This document shows, one piece after another, positions 51,264 to 60,732 of a stretch of 64,000 nt of DNA; position 1 is the stretch's first letter; every line of letters begins with the position of its first letter. Location of the stretch: positions 62,001-126,000 of the forward strand of contig JAOTVV010000004.1 of NCBI GenBank assembly GCA_029863245.1. The letters run 5' to 3'. The position numbers were made by a program, and so were the translations under genes. The notes beneath the pieces were generated by a model. It was not told where the DNA came from, ran no database searches, and saw nothing but the letters and a program-made list of their open reading frames with translations. The stretch is from Gemmatimonadota bacterium (GTDB lineage: Bacteria; Gemmatimonadota; Gemmatimonadetes; Gemmatimonadales; GWC2-71-9).

Positions 51264-52559
51264 ATGTCTCAGACAGCGAACGGGCGTCGGGTCGCCGTGG
51301 TGGCGGGCTGTCGTTCACCCTTCAGCCGGGCCGGCACGGATCTCAAGGACGTGTCGGCGGTCGACCTTGCCCGCCACACGGTGGTGGAACTCGTGCACCG
51401 GGCCGGTCTCCGCGGCGCGGAAGTGGACGAGGTGTACTTCGGCCAAGTCGTGGCGAGCCCGCTGGTCCCGAACATCGCGCGCGAGGTCAGTCTCCTGCCA
51501 CAGTTCCCCGCGAGCATTCCGGCGGCAACGGTGAACCGAGCCTGTGCGTCGTCGAACAGCGCTATCGTGATGGGTCACGATCAGATCCGGCTGGGCCATT
51601 CGGACGTCGTGATTGCCGGTGGTGCGGAGAACCTCTCGGACATTCCCATCCTGCACTCGAAGCGGTTTTCCGAGATCCTGGTCGGTCTCTCCAAGGCCAA
51701 GACCGTAAACGATCGGGTGAAGCTGTTGTCGGGGTTTCGTCCGAAGGACCTCGTCCCGGTGAGCCCGGCCATCGCCGAGCCGTCCACCGGTGAATCGATG
51801 GGGGAGTCGGCCGAGAAGATGGCCAAGCTCAATGGGATCAGCAGGCAGGCGCAAGACGACTTCGCCGTTCGGAGCCATCGGCTCGCGCACGCCGGGACCG
51901 AAGACGGTCGCCTGACCGCGGAGATCGCCCCGTTTTTCGCCGACGGTCATGCGGAGCCCATTACCCGCGACAATGGAGTGCGGCCCGATACGAGCGTAGA
52001 GCAAGTTGCCAAGCTTAAGCCGGTGTTCGACCGTCGGTACGGCAGTGTCACGGCCGCCAACAGCTCGCCTCTGACCGACGGTGCGGCTGCGGTGGTGCTG
52101 ATGGCTGACGAGACGGCCCGTGCGTTGGGGCATGAGCCACTTGCCTACATCCGGTCCTATGCCGTCGCGGCACTCGATCCGGGAGATCAACTGCTCATGG
52201 GTCCGGCGTACGCTGTGCCAAAAGCCCTTGAGCGTGCCGGGATCGGCTGGAAGGATCTCGGGCTGGTGGAGATGCATGAGGCCTTTGCTGCCCAAGTGTT
52301 GTCGAACATCCAGGCACTCGAATCGAAGCAGTGGGCGGTCGAGAAACTCGGCAGGTCCGAGGCGGTCGGCGAGGTGAATTGGGAGACGCTGAACGTCATG
52401 GGAGGATCCATCGCGCTCGGCCATCCGTTCGGGGCAACGGGCGCGCGGATCACCCTCACCCTCGCAAGCGAGATGACACGCCGCGACGCCCAATTCGGGC
52501 TCATCTCGGTCTGTGCGCAGGGAGGGATGGGCTTCGCGATGGTCTTGGAGCGTCGATGA
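51264..52559 (+). CDS. fadI: Acetyl-CoA acyltransferase (3-ketoacyl-CoA thiolase), FadI-type
   Basis: The thiolase performs the last step of fatty-acid beta-oxidation, releasing acetyl-CoA. The 431-residue protein has the nucleophilic Cys in VNRACASSNSAI (about residue 93), EMHEAFAAQ with the active-site His, GGSIALGHPFGATGAR and the C-terminal VCAQGGMG with the acid/base Cys. Length and sequence match FadI of the anaerobic-type trifunctional complex. The stop overlaps the start of the fadJ-type gene (ATGA). A TAGCTT hexamer nine bases before the ATG may be the -10. Confidence 0.94.
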   Translation: MSQTANGRRVAVVAGCRSPFSRAGTDLKDVSAVDLARHTVVELVHRAGLRGAEVDEVYFGQVVASPLVPNIAREVSLLPQFPASIPAATVNRACASSNSAIVMGHDQIRLGHSDVVIAGGAENLSDIPILHSKRFSEILVGLSKAKTVNDRVKLLSGFRPKDLVPVSPAIAEPSTGESMGESAEKMAKLNGISRQAQDDFAVRSHRLAHAGTEDGRLTAEIAPFFADGHAEPITRDNGVRPDTSVEQVAKLKPVFDRRYGSVTAANSSPLTDGAAAVVLMADETARALGHEPLAYIRSYAVAALDPGDQLLMGPAYAVPKALERAGIGWKDLGLVEMHEAFAAQVLSNIQALESKQWAVEKLGRSEAVGEVNWETLNVMGGSIALGHPFGATGARITLTLASEMTRRDAQFGLISVCAQGGMGFAMVLERR

Positions 52560-54685
52560 CGGCGGCGCTAACGGCTCGTGTCGAACGAGGCATCGCGTGG
52601 CTCGAGCTCGATCTGCCCGCCGAACCAGTGAACAAGATCACGCGCGGCGTGCGAGAGGAGTTCGAGCGCGTCCTCGACCGACTTGCCTCAGATCCGGACG
52701 TGCGAGCCGGGATCTTGATTTCCCGCAAAGCCGGGTCGTTCATCGCCGGCGCCGACATCGATGAGTTCGGGGGTCTGGCCTCTCGCGGGGAGGCGCACGC
52801 GCTCGTACGCGGAGGGCAGGTCCTAGTGACCCGGTTCGCCACGCTTGGTAAGCCGATGGTGGCGGCGATCAACGGGGCGTGTTTGGGTGGTGGGTTGGAG
52901 ACCGCGCTTGCCTGCACCTACCGCGTTGCCGCGGACGATCCGAAGACGCTCATCGGGCTGCCAGAGGTGCAGCTGGGCATTCTGCCGGCGGCGGGCGGTT
53001 GCCAGCGTCTCCCCCGACTCATCGGAGTTCGTGCGGCACTCGATCTGATCCTGGCCGGCAAACAGGTCCCGGCTCGGCGCGCGCATCGAATCGGGATCGT
53101 CGACGAGCTCGTGCACCCGGCCATTCTCGACCGGGTTGCCGAGGAGGCGGCCGCGAGACTGGCTTCGGGTTGGCAGCCGAAACGGCGTCGTGCTGGACTG
53201 GGAGATTTCGCTCTCGACGACAACCCTCTCGGTCGGCGGTTGGTGTTTTCGTCCGCCCGGAAGCAGGTCCTCAAGAAAACCGGTGGACACTATCCCGCTC
53301 CGCTTGCCGCGTTGCAGGCCGTGGAGCACGGGATGAAGCATGGCATGGAAGCCGGGCTCGATGTCGAGGCGTCGCTGTTCGCCGAGTTGGCGGTGAGCGC
53401 CGTATCCCGCAATCTGGTGAGGATCTTCTTTGCCACGACGGCGCTCAAGAAAGACCCGGGCCTGCCGGGCGACACCCCCGCACCACATCCCGTCAGCAAC
53501 CTCGGGGTGGTCGGGGTGGGCTTCATGGGTGCATCGATCGGTGCGGTAGCAGTCATGAAGGCGCAGGCCGACGTGCGGTTCAAGGACCGTGACGTGCCCA
53601 GCGTTGGCAGGGGACTGGCGGTGGCGCACCGGCTGCTGGATGAACAGCGGGAGCGCCATCGCCTCACCAGATTCGAGCACCGTCGCCTGAGTCGGCTCCT
53701 TTCGGGTGGCGTGGGCTGGGACGGTCTGGGCCGTGCCGATCTCGTAATCGAGGCGGTGTTCGAAGATCTCGAACTCAAACAGCAAGTGTTCGCCGAACTC
53801 GAGGCGCAGGTCGGCGAGCGGTGCGTTCTGGCGTCGAACACCAGCACGATTCCGATTGCGGAGATCGCCCAGGGACTCCAGCGGCCGGATCGCATGCTCG
53901 GTATGCACTTCTTTTCGCCAGTCGAGAAGATGCCGCTGCTCGAAGTGATCGTCAGTGAAGGAACGGCGCCGTGGGCGACTGTCACGGCGGCGGCCTTCGG
54001 CCGGAAGATGGGGAAGACGGTGATCGTTGTCCGTGACAGTCCAGGGTTCTGGGTCAATCGTCTTCTCGCCCCTTATCTGAACGAGGCCGGCCGGCTGCTT
54101 CAGGAAGGTGTTGCCGTCGAGACCATCGACAAGACGATGGTGAAGTTCGGGTTCCCGGTTGGGCCGATCACCCTGATCGACGAAGTGGGACTCGACGTCG
54201 CGCTGAATGCCTCGAAAGTCTTGCACGCCGCGCTCGGGGACCGATTGCAGCCCACCGGGGGATTGCAGCGCATGCTGGAGGACGGCCGTTTCGGCAGGAA
54301 GAACCAGCGAGGGTTCTTCCGCTACGAGGGTGGGAAGCGTCGCGATGTCGACATGGCCGCGTACGAGATCATCGGAGCCCACCCGGATCCGCAGGTTCCG
54401 CGGGACGACGTGCAGCCACGCCTCGTCTACATCATGCTCAACGAGGCCGTGCGCGCGCTCCATGAAGGGATCGTTCGCAATACTCGCGACGGCGATATCG
54501 GGGCCGTGTTCGGCATCGGGTTTCCGGCATTTCGCGGCGGCCCGCTGAGGTACCTGGACGAAGTCGGACTGCCGCAGGCCGTTGCGACGCTCGAGACGCT
54601 GGCTCAGCAGTACGGGGATCGCTTCGCGCCTTGCGAACGGTTGGTCTCCATGGCGCGCACGGGCGAAGCCTTCCACCCCCAATGA
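52556..54685 (+). CDS. fadJ: Fatty-acid oxidation multifunctional enzyme, FadJ-type
   Basis: A 709-residue fusion of enoyl-CoA hydratase (about 1-190) and 3-hydroxyacyl-CoA dehydrogenase (about 310-700). The oxyanion-hole elements are AGSFIAGADIDEF and NGACLGGGLETALACTYRVA with the following catalytic Glu region GLPEVQLGILPAAGG; the NAD-binding part begins NLGVVGVGFMGASIGAVAV and DSPGFWVNRLLAPYLNEA. It overlaps the thiolase gene, completing a two-subunit beta-oxidation complex. Confidence 0.94.
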   Translation: MTAALTARVERGIAWLELDLPAEPVNKITRGVREEFERVLDRLASDPDVRAGILISRKAGSFIAGADIDEFGGLASRGEAHALVRGGQVLVTRFATLGKPMVAAINGACLGGGLETALACTYRVAADDPKTLIGLPEVQLGILPAAGGCQRLPRLIGVRAALDLILAGKQVPARRAHRIGIVDELVHPAILDRVAEEAAARLASGWQPKRRRAGLGDFALDDNPLGRRLVFSSARKQVLKKTGGHYPAPLAALQAVEHGMKHGMEAGLDVEASLFAELAVSAVSRNLVRIFFATTALKKDPGLPGDTPAPHPVSNLGVVGVGFMGASIGAVAVMKAQADVRFKDRDVPSVGRGLAVAHRLLDEQRERHRLTRFEHRRLSRLLSGGVGWDGLGRADLVIEAVFEDLELKQQVFAELEAQVGERCVLASNTSTIPIAEIAQGLQRPDRMLGMHFFSPVEKMPLLEVIVSEGTAPWATVTAAAFGRKMGKTVIVVRDSPGFWVNRLLAPYLNEAGRLLQEGVAVETIDKTMVKFGFPVGPITLIDEVGLDVALNASKVLHAALGDRLQPTGGLQRMLEDGRFGRKNQRGFFRYEGGKRRDVDMAAYEIIGAHPDPQVPRDDVQPRLVYIMLNEAVRALHEGIVRNTRDGDIGAVFGIGFPAFRGGPLRYLDEVGLPQAVATLETLAQQYGDRFAPCERLVSMARTGEAFHPQ

Positions 54686-54699
54686 TCGGCTAGCGCCGC

Positions 54700-55632
54700 A
54701 TGCTACGCAGCACCTTTCTCTGGCTCAGCGAGCGTCGAGGCGTGCTCGATTTCGTGAAGCGCAACGGCCTTGCACGCCGAGTTGCCACACGATTCGTCGC
54801 CGGCGAGACTCTGGAAAGTGCGATCGAGGCCGGGCGCGTCCTCAATGCCCGCAACATCACGGTGAGCCTCGATCTGTTGGGCGAAAGCGTTTCTTCGCCC
54901 GAGGAAACCCGTCTGGCGCGTGACGCTATCATTCGAACCGTCGACGGCGTGGCCACGGCGAAGCTCGACGGGAACGTCTCGGTCAAGCTTACCCAGCTCG
55001 GTCTCGATATCGACACCGCCCTGTGCGCCGAAAACATGCGCGCCATTCTGGACCGAGCCCGGGAGTCGCGCACCTTCATCCGCATGGACATGGAGGGCTC
55101 GAAGCACACGGAGGCGACGCTGCGGCTGTTCTATGATGTTCTGCATCCCGAGTATGACGGGCTCACGGGCGTCGTGATTCAGAGCTACATGCGCCGATCC
55201 GCAAAGGACATCGACGACCTAGTCGGTGCGAAAGCCAGGGTCCGATTGTGTAAGGGCGCCTACGCCGAGCCGCCGGATGTTGCCTTTCAAGAGCGAGCGG
55301 ACGTCCGGGCCTCGTTTTCGCGGCTCATGCGCAAGCTGCTCGAGCACGGGGACTATCCGGGTATCGCGACCCATGACGAAGTGCTGATTGGCGAGACCGT
55401 GGCCTTCGCGAAAGAGCGTGGCGTTGGTGCTGACCGGTTCGAGTTCCAGATGCTCTACGGCGTGCGGCGCGACCTCCAGGAGTCCCTGCGCTGGCAGGGG
55501 TACAACATGCGGGTGTACGTCCCGTTCGGAACGCACTGGTACCCGTATCTCATGCGACGGCTCGCCGAGCGTCCGGCGAACGTGGGTTTCATGGTCGGCA
55601 GCATTGCGAAGGAGGCTTTCGGTCGTCGGTGA
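54700..55632 (+). CDS. putA: Proline dehydrogenase
   Basis: A 310-residue monofunctional proline dehydrogenase (FAD enzyme that oxidises proline to pyrroline-5-carboxylate). Conserved barrel segments are IRMDMEGSKHTEATLRLF, VRLCKGAYAEPPDVAF, FEFQMLYGVRRDLQESL and the C-terminal VYVPFGTHWYPYLMRRLAER with the substrate-binding arginines. The P5C dehydrogenase half of PutA is not fused and not in the window. It starts 15 bases after fadJ and overlaps the next small gene by GTGA. The symbol refers to the PutA PRODH domain. Confidence 0.92.
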   Translation: MLRSTFLWLSERRGVLDFVKRNGLARRVATRFVAGETLESAIEAGRVLNARNITVSLDLLGESVSSPEETRLARDAIIRTVDGVATAKLDGNVSVKLTQLGLDIDTALCAENMRAILDRARESRTFIRMDMEGSKHTEATLRLFYDVLHPEYDGLTGVVIQSYMRRSAKDIDDLVGAKARVRLCKGAYAEPPDVAFQERADVRASFSRLMRKLLEHGDYPGIATHDEVLIGETVAFAKERGVGADRFEFQMLYGVRRDLQESLRWQGYNMRVYVPFGTHWYPYLMRRLAERPANVGFMVGSIAKEAFGRR

Positions 55633-55952
55633 GTGACGACACGACTCTTGGTGGCTATCAGGACGTGCACGATCGTCCACCGGCCTTCGGAGGACCGGAC
55701 GGTCGCGCGTATTCCGTGGCGGTGTACGTGGACGAATCGCCCGATGCCGATGGACGGTTCGGCGCCGCGCTGCTATTCGTGCAGTGGTCGGTCGAAGGGG
55801 ACCGCGTGGTGAGCCATTTAGAGAGTCCGTACTTGACCTTCGCCGACACCCCCCAGCGTGCGGAGGCCGATTTGCGGCAACTCTCCCTCGTCGAGGTGAA
55901 ACGTCACCTCGACGCCGTGGTTGCCGCGAATGCGGAGCATCCGGACTGGTAG
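55629..55952 (+). CDS. Hypothetical 107-residue protein
   Basis: An unrecognised acidic protein. Visible segments are RAYSVAVYVDE, GRFGAALLFVQWSVEGDRVVSHLES and LTFADTPQRAEADLRQLSLVEVKRHLDAVV, suggesting a beta sheet followed by a helix. No signal peptide or membrane helix. The GTG start overlaps the proline dehydrogenase stop and its TAG stop overlaps the rsgA GTG (TAGTG), so it is translated as part of a coupled operon, good evidence that it is a real gene. Confidence 0.6.
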   Translation: MSDDTTLGGYQDVHDRPPAFGGPDGRAYSVAVYVDESPDADGRFGAALLFVQWSVEGDRVVSHLESPYLTFADTPQRAEADLRQLSLVEVKRHLDAVVAANAEHPDW

Positions 55953-56875
55953 TGAGCTTCGACGGGATGGTGCTCTCCAAGACGGGCGGGCGGTATCTCG
56001 TCCGCGCCGGCGAACGAACGCTGGAAGCCAGTCTTCGTGGTCGTCTCAAACAGGGAAACCAGGATCCGCTGCTCGTCGGTGACGTCGTCGCCATTCTGCC
56101 GCATGACGACGGTTCCATCACAATTGAAGATCGAAGGCCACGCCGCTCGGTGCTCAAGCGGCGGATGCCAGGACGATCACGCGGGGTACGGGCGGTTGCG
56201 GCGAATATCGATCAGGTCGTTGTCGTCGGCGCGGCGGCCCTCCCTGACTGGGATCCGCACCTGATGGATCGATTCACCGCAGTCGTGTCGGCCAATGATC
56301 TCCCCATCGTGATGGTCGTGAACAAGTGCGACCTCGTCGACGACTGCGCGGAGATCGCCGCTCCCTACCGACAGGTGGGGTATACGCTGGTGGTGACAAG
56401 TGTCCCCGAACGTCGGGGCTTGTCGGAACTCCAGGAGTTCCTCGATGGACGTGTGTCGCTGTTGATGGGTCCGACGGGCGTTGGCAAATCGAGTTTGTTG
56501 AACGCGCTGCAACCGGGGCTCCAACTGCGAACGCGCCCCGTGAGCCGGCGCTCGCAGAGCGGCCGGCATACGACGGTTGCTGCCGAGATGCACCCATTTG
56601 GGGAAACGGGTTTCGTGGTGGATACACCGGGCCTTCGTGACATCGGCCTCTGGGGACTAGAGCCCCCGGAGGTCGCTGCCGCGTTTCCCGAGATCCAGCG
56701 TGTCGCACCCGGATGTCGGTTCGACAACTGTCGCCACTTGAGTGAACCCGGATGTGCGGTCGTGGCGGCGGTGAGCGAAGGAGCGGTCGCGGAGAGCCGA
56801 CTCGTGTCCTACCGGCAACTCCTGGAGGGAGCGACTCAGGCGGCCCGCCCGTGGTCGCAGGGAAGACGACGCTGA
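55952..56875 (+). CDS. rsgA: Ribosome small-subunit GTPase RsgA
   Basis: RsgA checks late 30S ribosome assembly. The 307-residue protein has an N-terminal OB fold (about 1-75), the circularly permuted GTPase order G4 NKCD, then G1 GPTGVGKSS, then G3 DTPGL, and a C-terminal zinc domain CRFDNCRHLSEPGC (C-x4-C-x-H-x5-C). All motifs are intact. The GTG start overlaps the previous stop. Place after proline dehydrogenase seems incidental. Confidence 0.96.
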   Translation: MSFDGMVLSKTGGRYLVRAGERTLEASLRGRLKQGNQDPLLVGDVVAILPHDDGSITIEDRRPRRSVLKRRMPGRSRGVRAVAANIDQVVVVGAAALPDWDPHLMDRFTAVVSANDLPIVMVVNKCDLVDDCAEIAAPYRQVGYTLVVTSVPERRGLSELQEFLDGRVSLLMGPTGVGKSSLLNALQPGLQLRTRPVSRRSQSGRHTTVAAEMHPFGETGFVVDTPGLRDIGLWGLEPPEVAAAFPEIQRVAPGCRFDNCRHLSEPGCAVVAAVSEGAVAESRLVSYRQLLEGATQAARPWSQGRRR

Positions 56876-56939
56876 TGGCCAGCCGACGCTGCTGACATCC
56901 TGCTGAGCGGTTGTCGCGACCGCTCCGAGGAGGAAGATC

Positions 56940-58190
56940 CTGAATCCCGATCAATCCCGAGCCCTCGTCCGTCCGTTTGACGGATACCGCTTTGCGGCGC
57001 GAGACCGACTGAACGAGCTCCTGGCGCCACCGTATGATGTCATCACGCCGGCCGACCGAGAGCGCCTCGCGTCACGACATCCGGACAACATCGTGCACTA
57101 CATCCTGCCGCAGGGCGGTGACGACCCGTACCTCCACGCTGCGGGGACCCTGCGCCGATGGATCGGGAGCGGCGTGCTCGAGCGTGACGGTGCACCGACA
57201 GTCACCGTGCTGCGCCAGACGTTCGTGCAACCGGACGGCCAGACCGTCAGCCGTGCCGGCGTCATCGGCGGGATCGCGGTGGAACCGTTCTCAACGGGTC
57301 GCGTCAAGCCACATGAGCGAACACACAGTGGACCAAAGGCCGACCGCCTCGCCCTGCTCCGCGCCACGGAAGCCATGTTCGAGGAGTTACTCTTGCTAGC
57401 GCGAGACCCCAGCGGTGATTTGCGGGAGGCAATGGACGCGGTTATGCGGAGCCCCCCGTGGGGAACCGCACGCGTCCAGGAAGCGGACGTCACCATCTGG
57501 CACGTCGCTGGCGCCGGAGCCCAGACCCTGGCCGGCGCCGCCGGTTCCGGTGCGCTATACCTGGCCGATGGCCACCATCGGTATGAGACGGCGGTGACGT
57601 ACGTCGGCGAGAATCCGTCAGCAAACCGGATTCCGTGTCTCGTTGTTCCCATCGATGATCCGGGGCTCGTGGTCGGCCCCACGCACCGGCTGCTCTACGG
57701 GCCACCGATCAATGCCGGAACACTGGTTTCCCAGTTCCGTGAGCGATTCCAACTGAGGGAACTCCCGCCCGAGGCGCACTATGTGGAAGAGCTCGCTCCC
57801 CTTGCGTCACGCGGTACCGCGTGCGTGCTGGTGCTTCCCGGCAGCCAGGCACTTGCCCTGCTTCTCAAGAGCGGCGCCCGCCTGGGAGATCTGCCCTTCG
57901 CGGGCGAGCCTGCCGTCGCCGCTCTCGATGTCGCGAGGGTCGACGAGCTGATCGTGAAACGTCTCGCGGCGGCTATGGGGGAGACCGCGCGAGTCGAATA
58001 TTCCTCAGACTCCGCCTACGTGATCGACGAGGTACGCACCGGTCGAGCGGCGTACGGCGTGCTGCTCAATGCAACCCCCGTCGAAGCTGTCCTCGCGGTA
58101 GCCGATGCGGGCGCGGTGATGCCGCAGAAGTCGACGTTCTTCACCCCCAAGGTGCCGAGCGGTGTGGTCGGCATCCGATACTCGGCATGA
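56940..58190 (+). CDS. DUF1015-family protein, CTG start
   Basis: A 416-residue DUF1015 protein; the family has no established function, though it sits near serine or lipid metabolism in other genomes. Hallmarks are ALVRPFDGYRFAARDRL and LAPPYDVITPADRERL near the start, HPDNIVHYILP, and LADGHHRYETA in the middle. No ATG, GTG or TTG start exists before those N-terminal hallmarks: the first is GTG at 57093, inside the domain. CTG at 56940 lies six bases after GAGGAGG, so it is the likely initiator. It stands 64 bases after rsgA. Confidence 0.85.
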   Translation: MNPDQSRALVRPFDGYRFAARDRLNELLAPPYDVITPADRERLASRHPDNIVHYILPQGGDDPYLHAAGTLRRWIGSGVLERDGAPTVTVLRQTFVQPDGQTVSRAGVIGGIAVEPFSTGRVKPHERTHSGPKADRLALLRATEAMFEELLLLARDPSGDLREAMDAVMRSPPWGTARVQEADVTIWHVAGAGAQTLAGAAGSGALYLADGHHRYETAVTYVGENPSANRIPCLVVPIDDPGLVVGPTHRLLYGPPINAGTLVSQFRERFQLRELPPEAHYVEELAPLASRGTACVLVLPGSQALALLLKSGARLGDLPFAGEPAVAALDVARVDELIVKRLAAAMGETARVEYSSDSAYVIDEVRTGRAAYGVLLNATPVEAVLAVADAGAVMPQKSTFFTPKVPSGVVGIRYSA

Positions 58191-58242
58191 CCGCCGCTGG
58201 CGGTCTCTCGTCCACCCTTCGTTGCGTCGGAGATGACCAGGC

Positions 58243-58494
58243 ATGAACGCACGTCCCCGGGAGCGGATACTCGCAAACCTCGAATCCATATACCGTGAGG
58301 CATACAGCCTAGCCTCCACGCAGGAGGACAAGGAGCGGATGCAGCAACTCGATGCCTCGTTCCAGCGGGAACAGCTGATCCTGGAGGTGCTGCTCGACAT
58401 CCGTGATGCGATCGTGAGTATCGGTGACGTTCCGCCGTCGAAGTCCGCGTTGGAAAAGCTGGACGCTCTGAGAAAGCTGACGAAGCTTCGCTGA
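58243..58494 (+). CDS. Small helical hypothetical protein
   Basis: An 83-residue protein predicted almost wholly alpha-helical ([56 protein letters not shown]). It is charged, with heptad-like spacing of Leu, so coiled-coil pairing is possible. No domain is recognised. A CCAGG stands close to the ATG. It lies between the DUF1015 gene and the E1 dehydrogenase, with the E1 promoter overlapping its 3' end. Confidence 0.6.
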   Translation: MNARPRERILANLESIYREAYSLASTQEDKERMQQLDASFQREQLILEVLLDIRDAIVSIGDVPPSKSALEKLDALRKLTKLR

Positions 58495-58505
58495 CCGAGT
58501 ATTAT
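58477..58505 (+). promoter_or_regulatory. Promoter of the E1 dehydrogenase gene
   Basis: CTGACG (58477-58482) and TATTAT (58500-58505) are separated by 17 bases. The hexamer ends eight bases before the ATG, so initiation would be at or within two bases of the start codon. The -35 lies inside the preceding small gene. No ribosome-binding site is seen. Confidence 0.5.
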
Positions 58506-58513
58506 TACCGGCC

Positions 58514-60664
58514 ATGACCTCCCGAGCGGATTCGAAGAGCGGCACGAGCCAGCAACCGAAGCGGCGACGGACGGCGCGCTTCGAGAAGGCCGAGTTGCTC
58601 GACATCTACCGCATCATGAGTCTCTCCCGCCAGCTCGATGACAAAGAGATCCAGCTCAAACGCCAGAACCGCATTTTCTTCCAGATCTCGGGTGCTGGTC
58701 ACGAGGCCGTCCTCGTCGCCGTCGGCAAACTCCTCAAGCCTGGCTACGACTGGTTCTACCCCTACTACCGCGATCGTGCGTTGTGTCTGGCGCTGGGAAT
58801 GACGCCTACGGAGATGCTTCTGTCGGCAGTCGCGGCGGCCGACGATCCGAACTCAGGCGGTCGGCAGATGCCGTCCCACTGGGGCCGAAAGGATCTCAAC
58901 ATCGTGAGCTCCTCGAGCCCCACCGGGACGCAGTATCTGAACGCAGTAGGGTGCGCAGAAGCCTGGCTGCGCTATGCTCGGATCGTGGATATCCCCGACC
59001 GTGAGACGCTGAGCCGGCGCGACGAGGTCGTTTTCTGCTCCTCAGGCGACGGCACCACGAGCGAGGGCGAGTTCTGGGAGGCGCTCAACACGGCGAGCAA
59101 CCTCCAGCTGCCTGTCTTGTTCCTCGTGGAGGACAACGGGTATGCCATCTCGGTGCCGGTGGAGGTGCAGACCGCTGGTGGGTCGATCTCCAGCCTGGTC
59201 GGCTGCTTTCCGAACCTCTACGTGGACGACATGGATGGCTGCGACCCGATCGTCTCGTACGAGGTTCTGGCCGGCGCAATTGCCCATTGCCGCACGCGGA
59301 AAGGGCCGGCGTTGGTGCATGCAGACGTGATTCGGCCGTATTCACACTCGCTGTCCGATGACGAAGTGCACTACAAGTCATCGGAAGAACGTGACGTCGA
59401 AGCGAGACGGGATCCGCTGGTCACGTTTCCCGCCCGATTGCTGGCTGAAGGGGTCGCGACCGAGGCTGAACTCGCCGAGATCCGGGCGAAGGTCGAAGAG
59501 GAAATCGAGCTCGCCACGGAGGTCGCCCTGGCCTCTCCGCAACCACAGCCAGACACCGTCGAGCTCTACGTGTATTCCCCGGACGTGGATCCCACGAGCG
59601 AAGACTTCGACACGGAGGACGATCCGCAGTTCCACGGCGACCCCACCACGATGGTGGATCTCCTCAACAAGTGCATGAGCGACGAGATGACGCGTGATCC
59701 GCGCATCGTCGTGTTCGGCGAGGACATCGCGGACGTATCGAGGGATCGAAACCTCGAGCAGGTCAAGGGAAAAGGCGGTGTGTTCAAGGTGACCTGGGGG
59801 CTCCAGCGGAAGTTCGGGGGCGACCGCGTGTACAACTCGCCGTTGGCGGAAGCGAACATCGTGGGCCGGGCCGTGGGGCTTGCTACCCGCGGCATCAAAC
59901 CAGTGGTTGAGATCCAGTTCTTCGACTATGTCTGGCCGGCCTATCACCAAATCCGCAGCGAACTCGTTCTCCTGCGGTGGAGGAGCAACAACGCCTTCAA
60001 AGCCCCCGTGGTCATCCGGGTCACCTACGGTGGCTACCTCAAGGGCGGAGGGATCTACCACTCGCAAACCGGGGCCGCGATCTTCACGAGCCTGCCGGGG
60101 CTGCGTGTCGTGTGTCCGTCGACGGCGCTCGACGCCAACGGACTGCTACGCACGGCAATTCGGTGCGACGATCCCGTCCTCTTCCTCGAGCACAAGCACC
60201 TCTACCGACAGACGTACAACAAAGCCTCCTATCCCGGGCCGGATTTCATGATTCCCTTCGGGAAGGCGAAAGTGGTTCGGGCGGGCAGCGACGTTACCGT
60301 CGTGACGTACGGCGCGGTCGTTCAACGCTCGGTCGTGGCCGCGAAAGCGCTCGAGGAAACGGAGGGGATCAGCGCGGAGGTGGTCGACTTACGGACGCTG
60401 AGCCCGGTGGATTGGGCCACCATTGGTGACTCGATCCGCAAGACCAACCGTGTGGTCGTCGCGTATGAAGATTCCATCTCGTGGGGGTACGGAGCGGAGA
60501 TCGCGGCGCGCATAGCGGACGATCTGTTTCCCTGGCTCGATGCGCCGGTCCGGCGGGTCGGCGCGCTCGACACGTTTGTCGCTTACGCACCGGACTTGGA
60601 GGACGTCATCCTCCCGCAAGTCGAAGACCTGAGGCAGGCGATACGGGATATCGCTTTGTTCTGA
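58514..60664 (+). CDS. Fused alpha-beta E1 component of a 2-oxoacid dehydrogenase complex
   Basis: A 716-residue thiamine-diphosphate enzyme that fuses E1 alpha (about 35-355) to E1 beta (about 380-716), subunits that are separate in most branched-chain or pyruvate dehydrogenases. The ThDP motif is [14 protein letters not shown] followed by LVEDN; the alpha part has HYKSSEER and the beta part [28 protein letters not shown] and EHKHLYR. It would decarboxylate a 2-oxoacid and pass the acyl group to an E2 not in the window. Branched-chain substrate is more likely than pyruvate by sequence feel only. Confidence 0.9.
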   Translation: MTSRADSKSGTSQQPKRRRTARFEKAELLDIYRIMSLSRQLDDKEIQLKRQNRIFFQISGAGHEAVLVAVGKLLKPGYDWFYPYYRDRALCLALGMTPTEMLLSAVAAADDPNSGGRQMPSHWGRKDLNIVSSSSPTGTQYLNAVGCAEAWLRYARIVDIPDRETLSRRDEVVFCSSGDGTTSEGEFWEALNTASNLQLPVLFLVEDNGYAISVPVEVQTAGGSISSLVGCFPNLYVDDMDGCDPIVSYEVLAGAIAHCRTRKGPALVHADVIRPYSHSLSDDEVHYKSSEERDVEARRDPLVTFPARLLAEGVATEAELAEIRAKVEEEIELATEVALASPQPQPDTVELYVYSPDVDPTSEDFDTEDDPQFHGDPTTMVDLLNKCMSDEMTRDPRIVVFGEDIADVSRDRNLEQVKGKGGVFKVTWGLQRKFGGDRVYNSPLAEANIVGRAVGLATRGIKPVVEIQFFDYVWPAYHQIRSELVLLRWRSNNAFKAPVVIRVTYGGYLKGGGIYHSQTGAAIFTSLPGLRVVCPSTALDANGLLRTAIRCDDPVLFLEHKHLYRQTYNKASYPGPDFMIPFGKAKVVRAGSDVTVVTYGAVVQRSVVAAKALEETEGISAEVVDLRTLSPVDWATIGDSIRKTNRVVVAYEDSISWGYGAEIAARIADDLFPWLDAPVRRVGALDTFVAYAPDLEDVILPQVEDLRQAIRDIALF

Positions 60665-60732
60665 GTGTGGAAGGTGGGGAGTGGTGACGCGGACCACGGT
60701 GCCATCCTGCCGCGTGGTGACTGCTCGACCCG

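Noticed and set aside
52823-54682. 619-codon minus-strand open frame
   Set aside because: Antisense to fadJ, whose motifs are complete; no recognisable domain.
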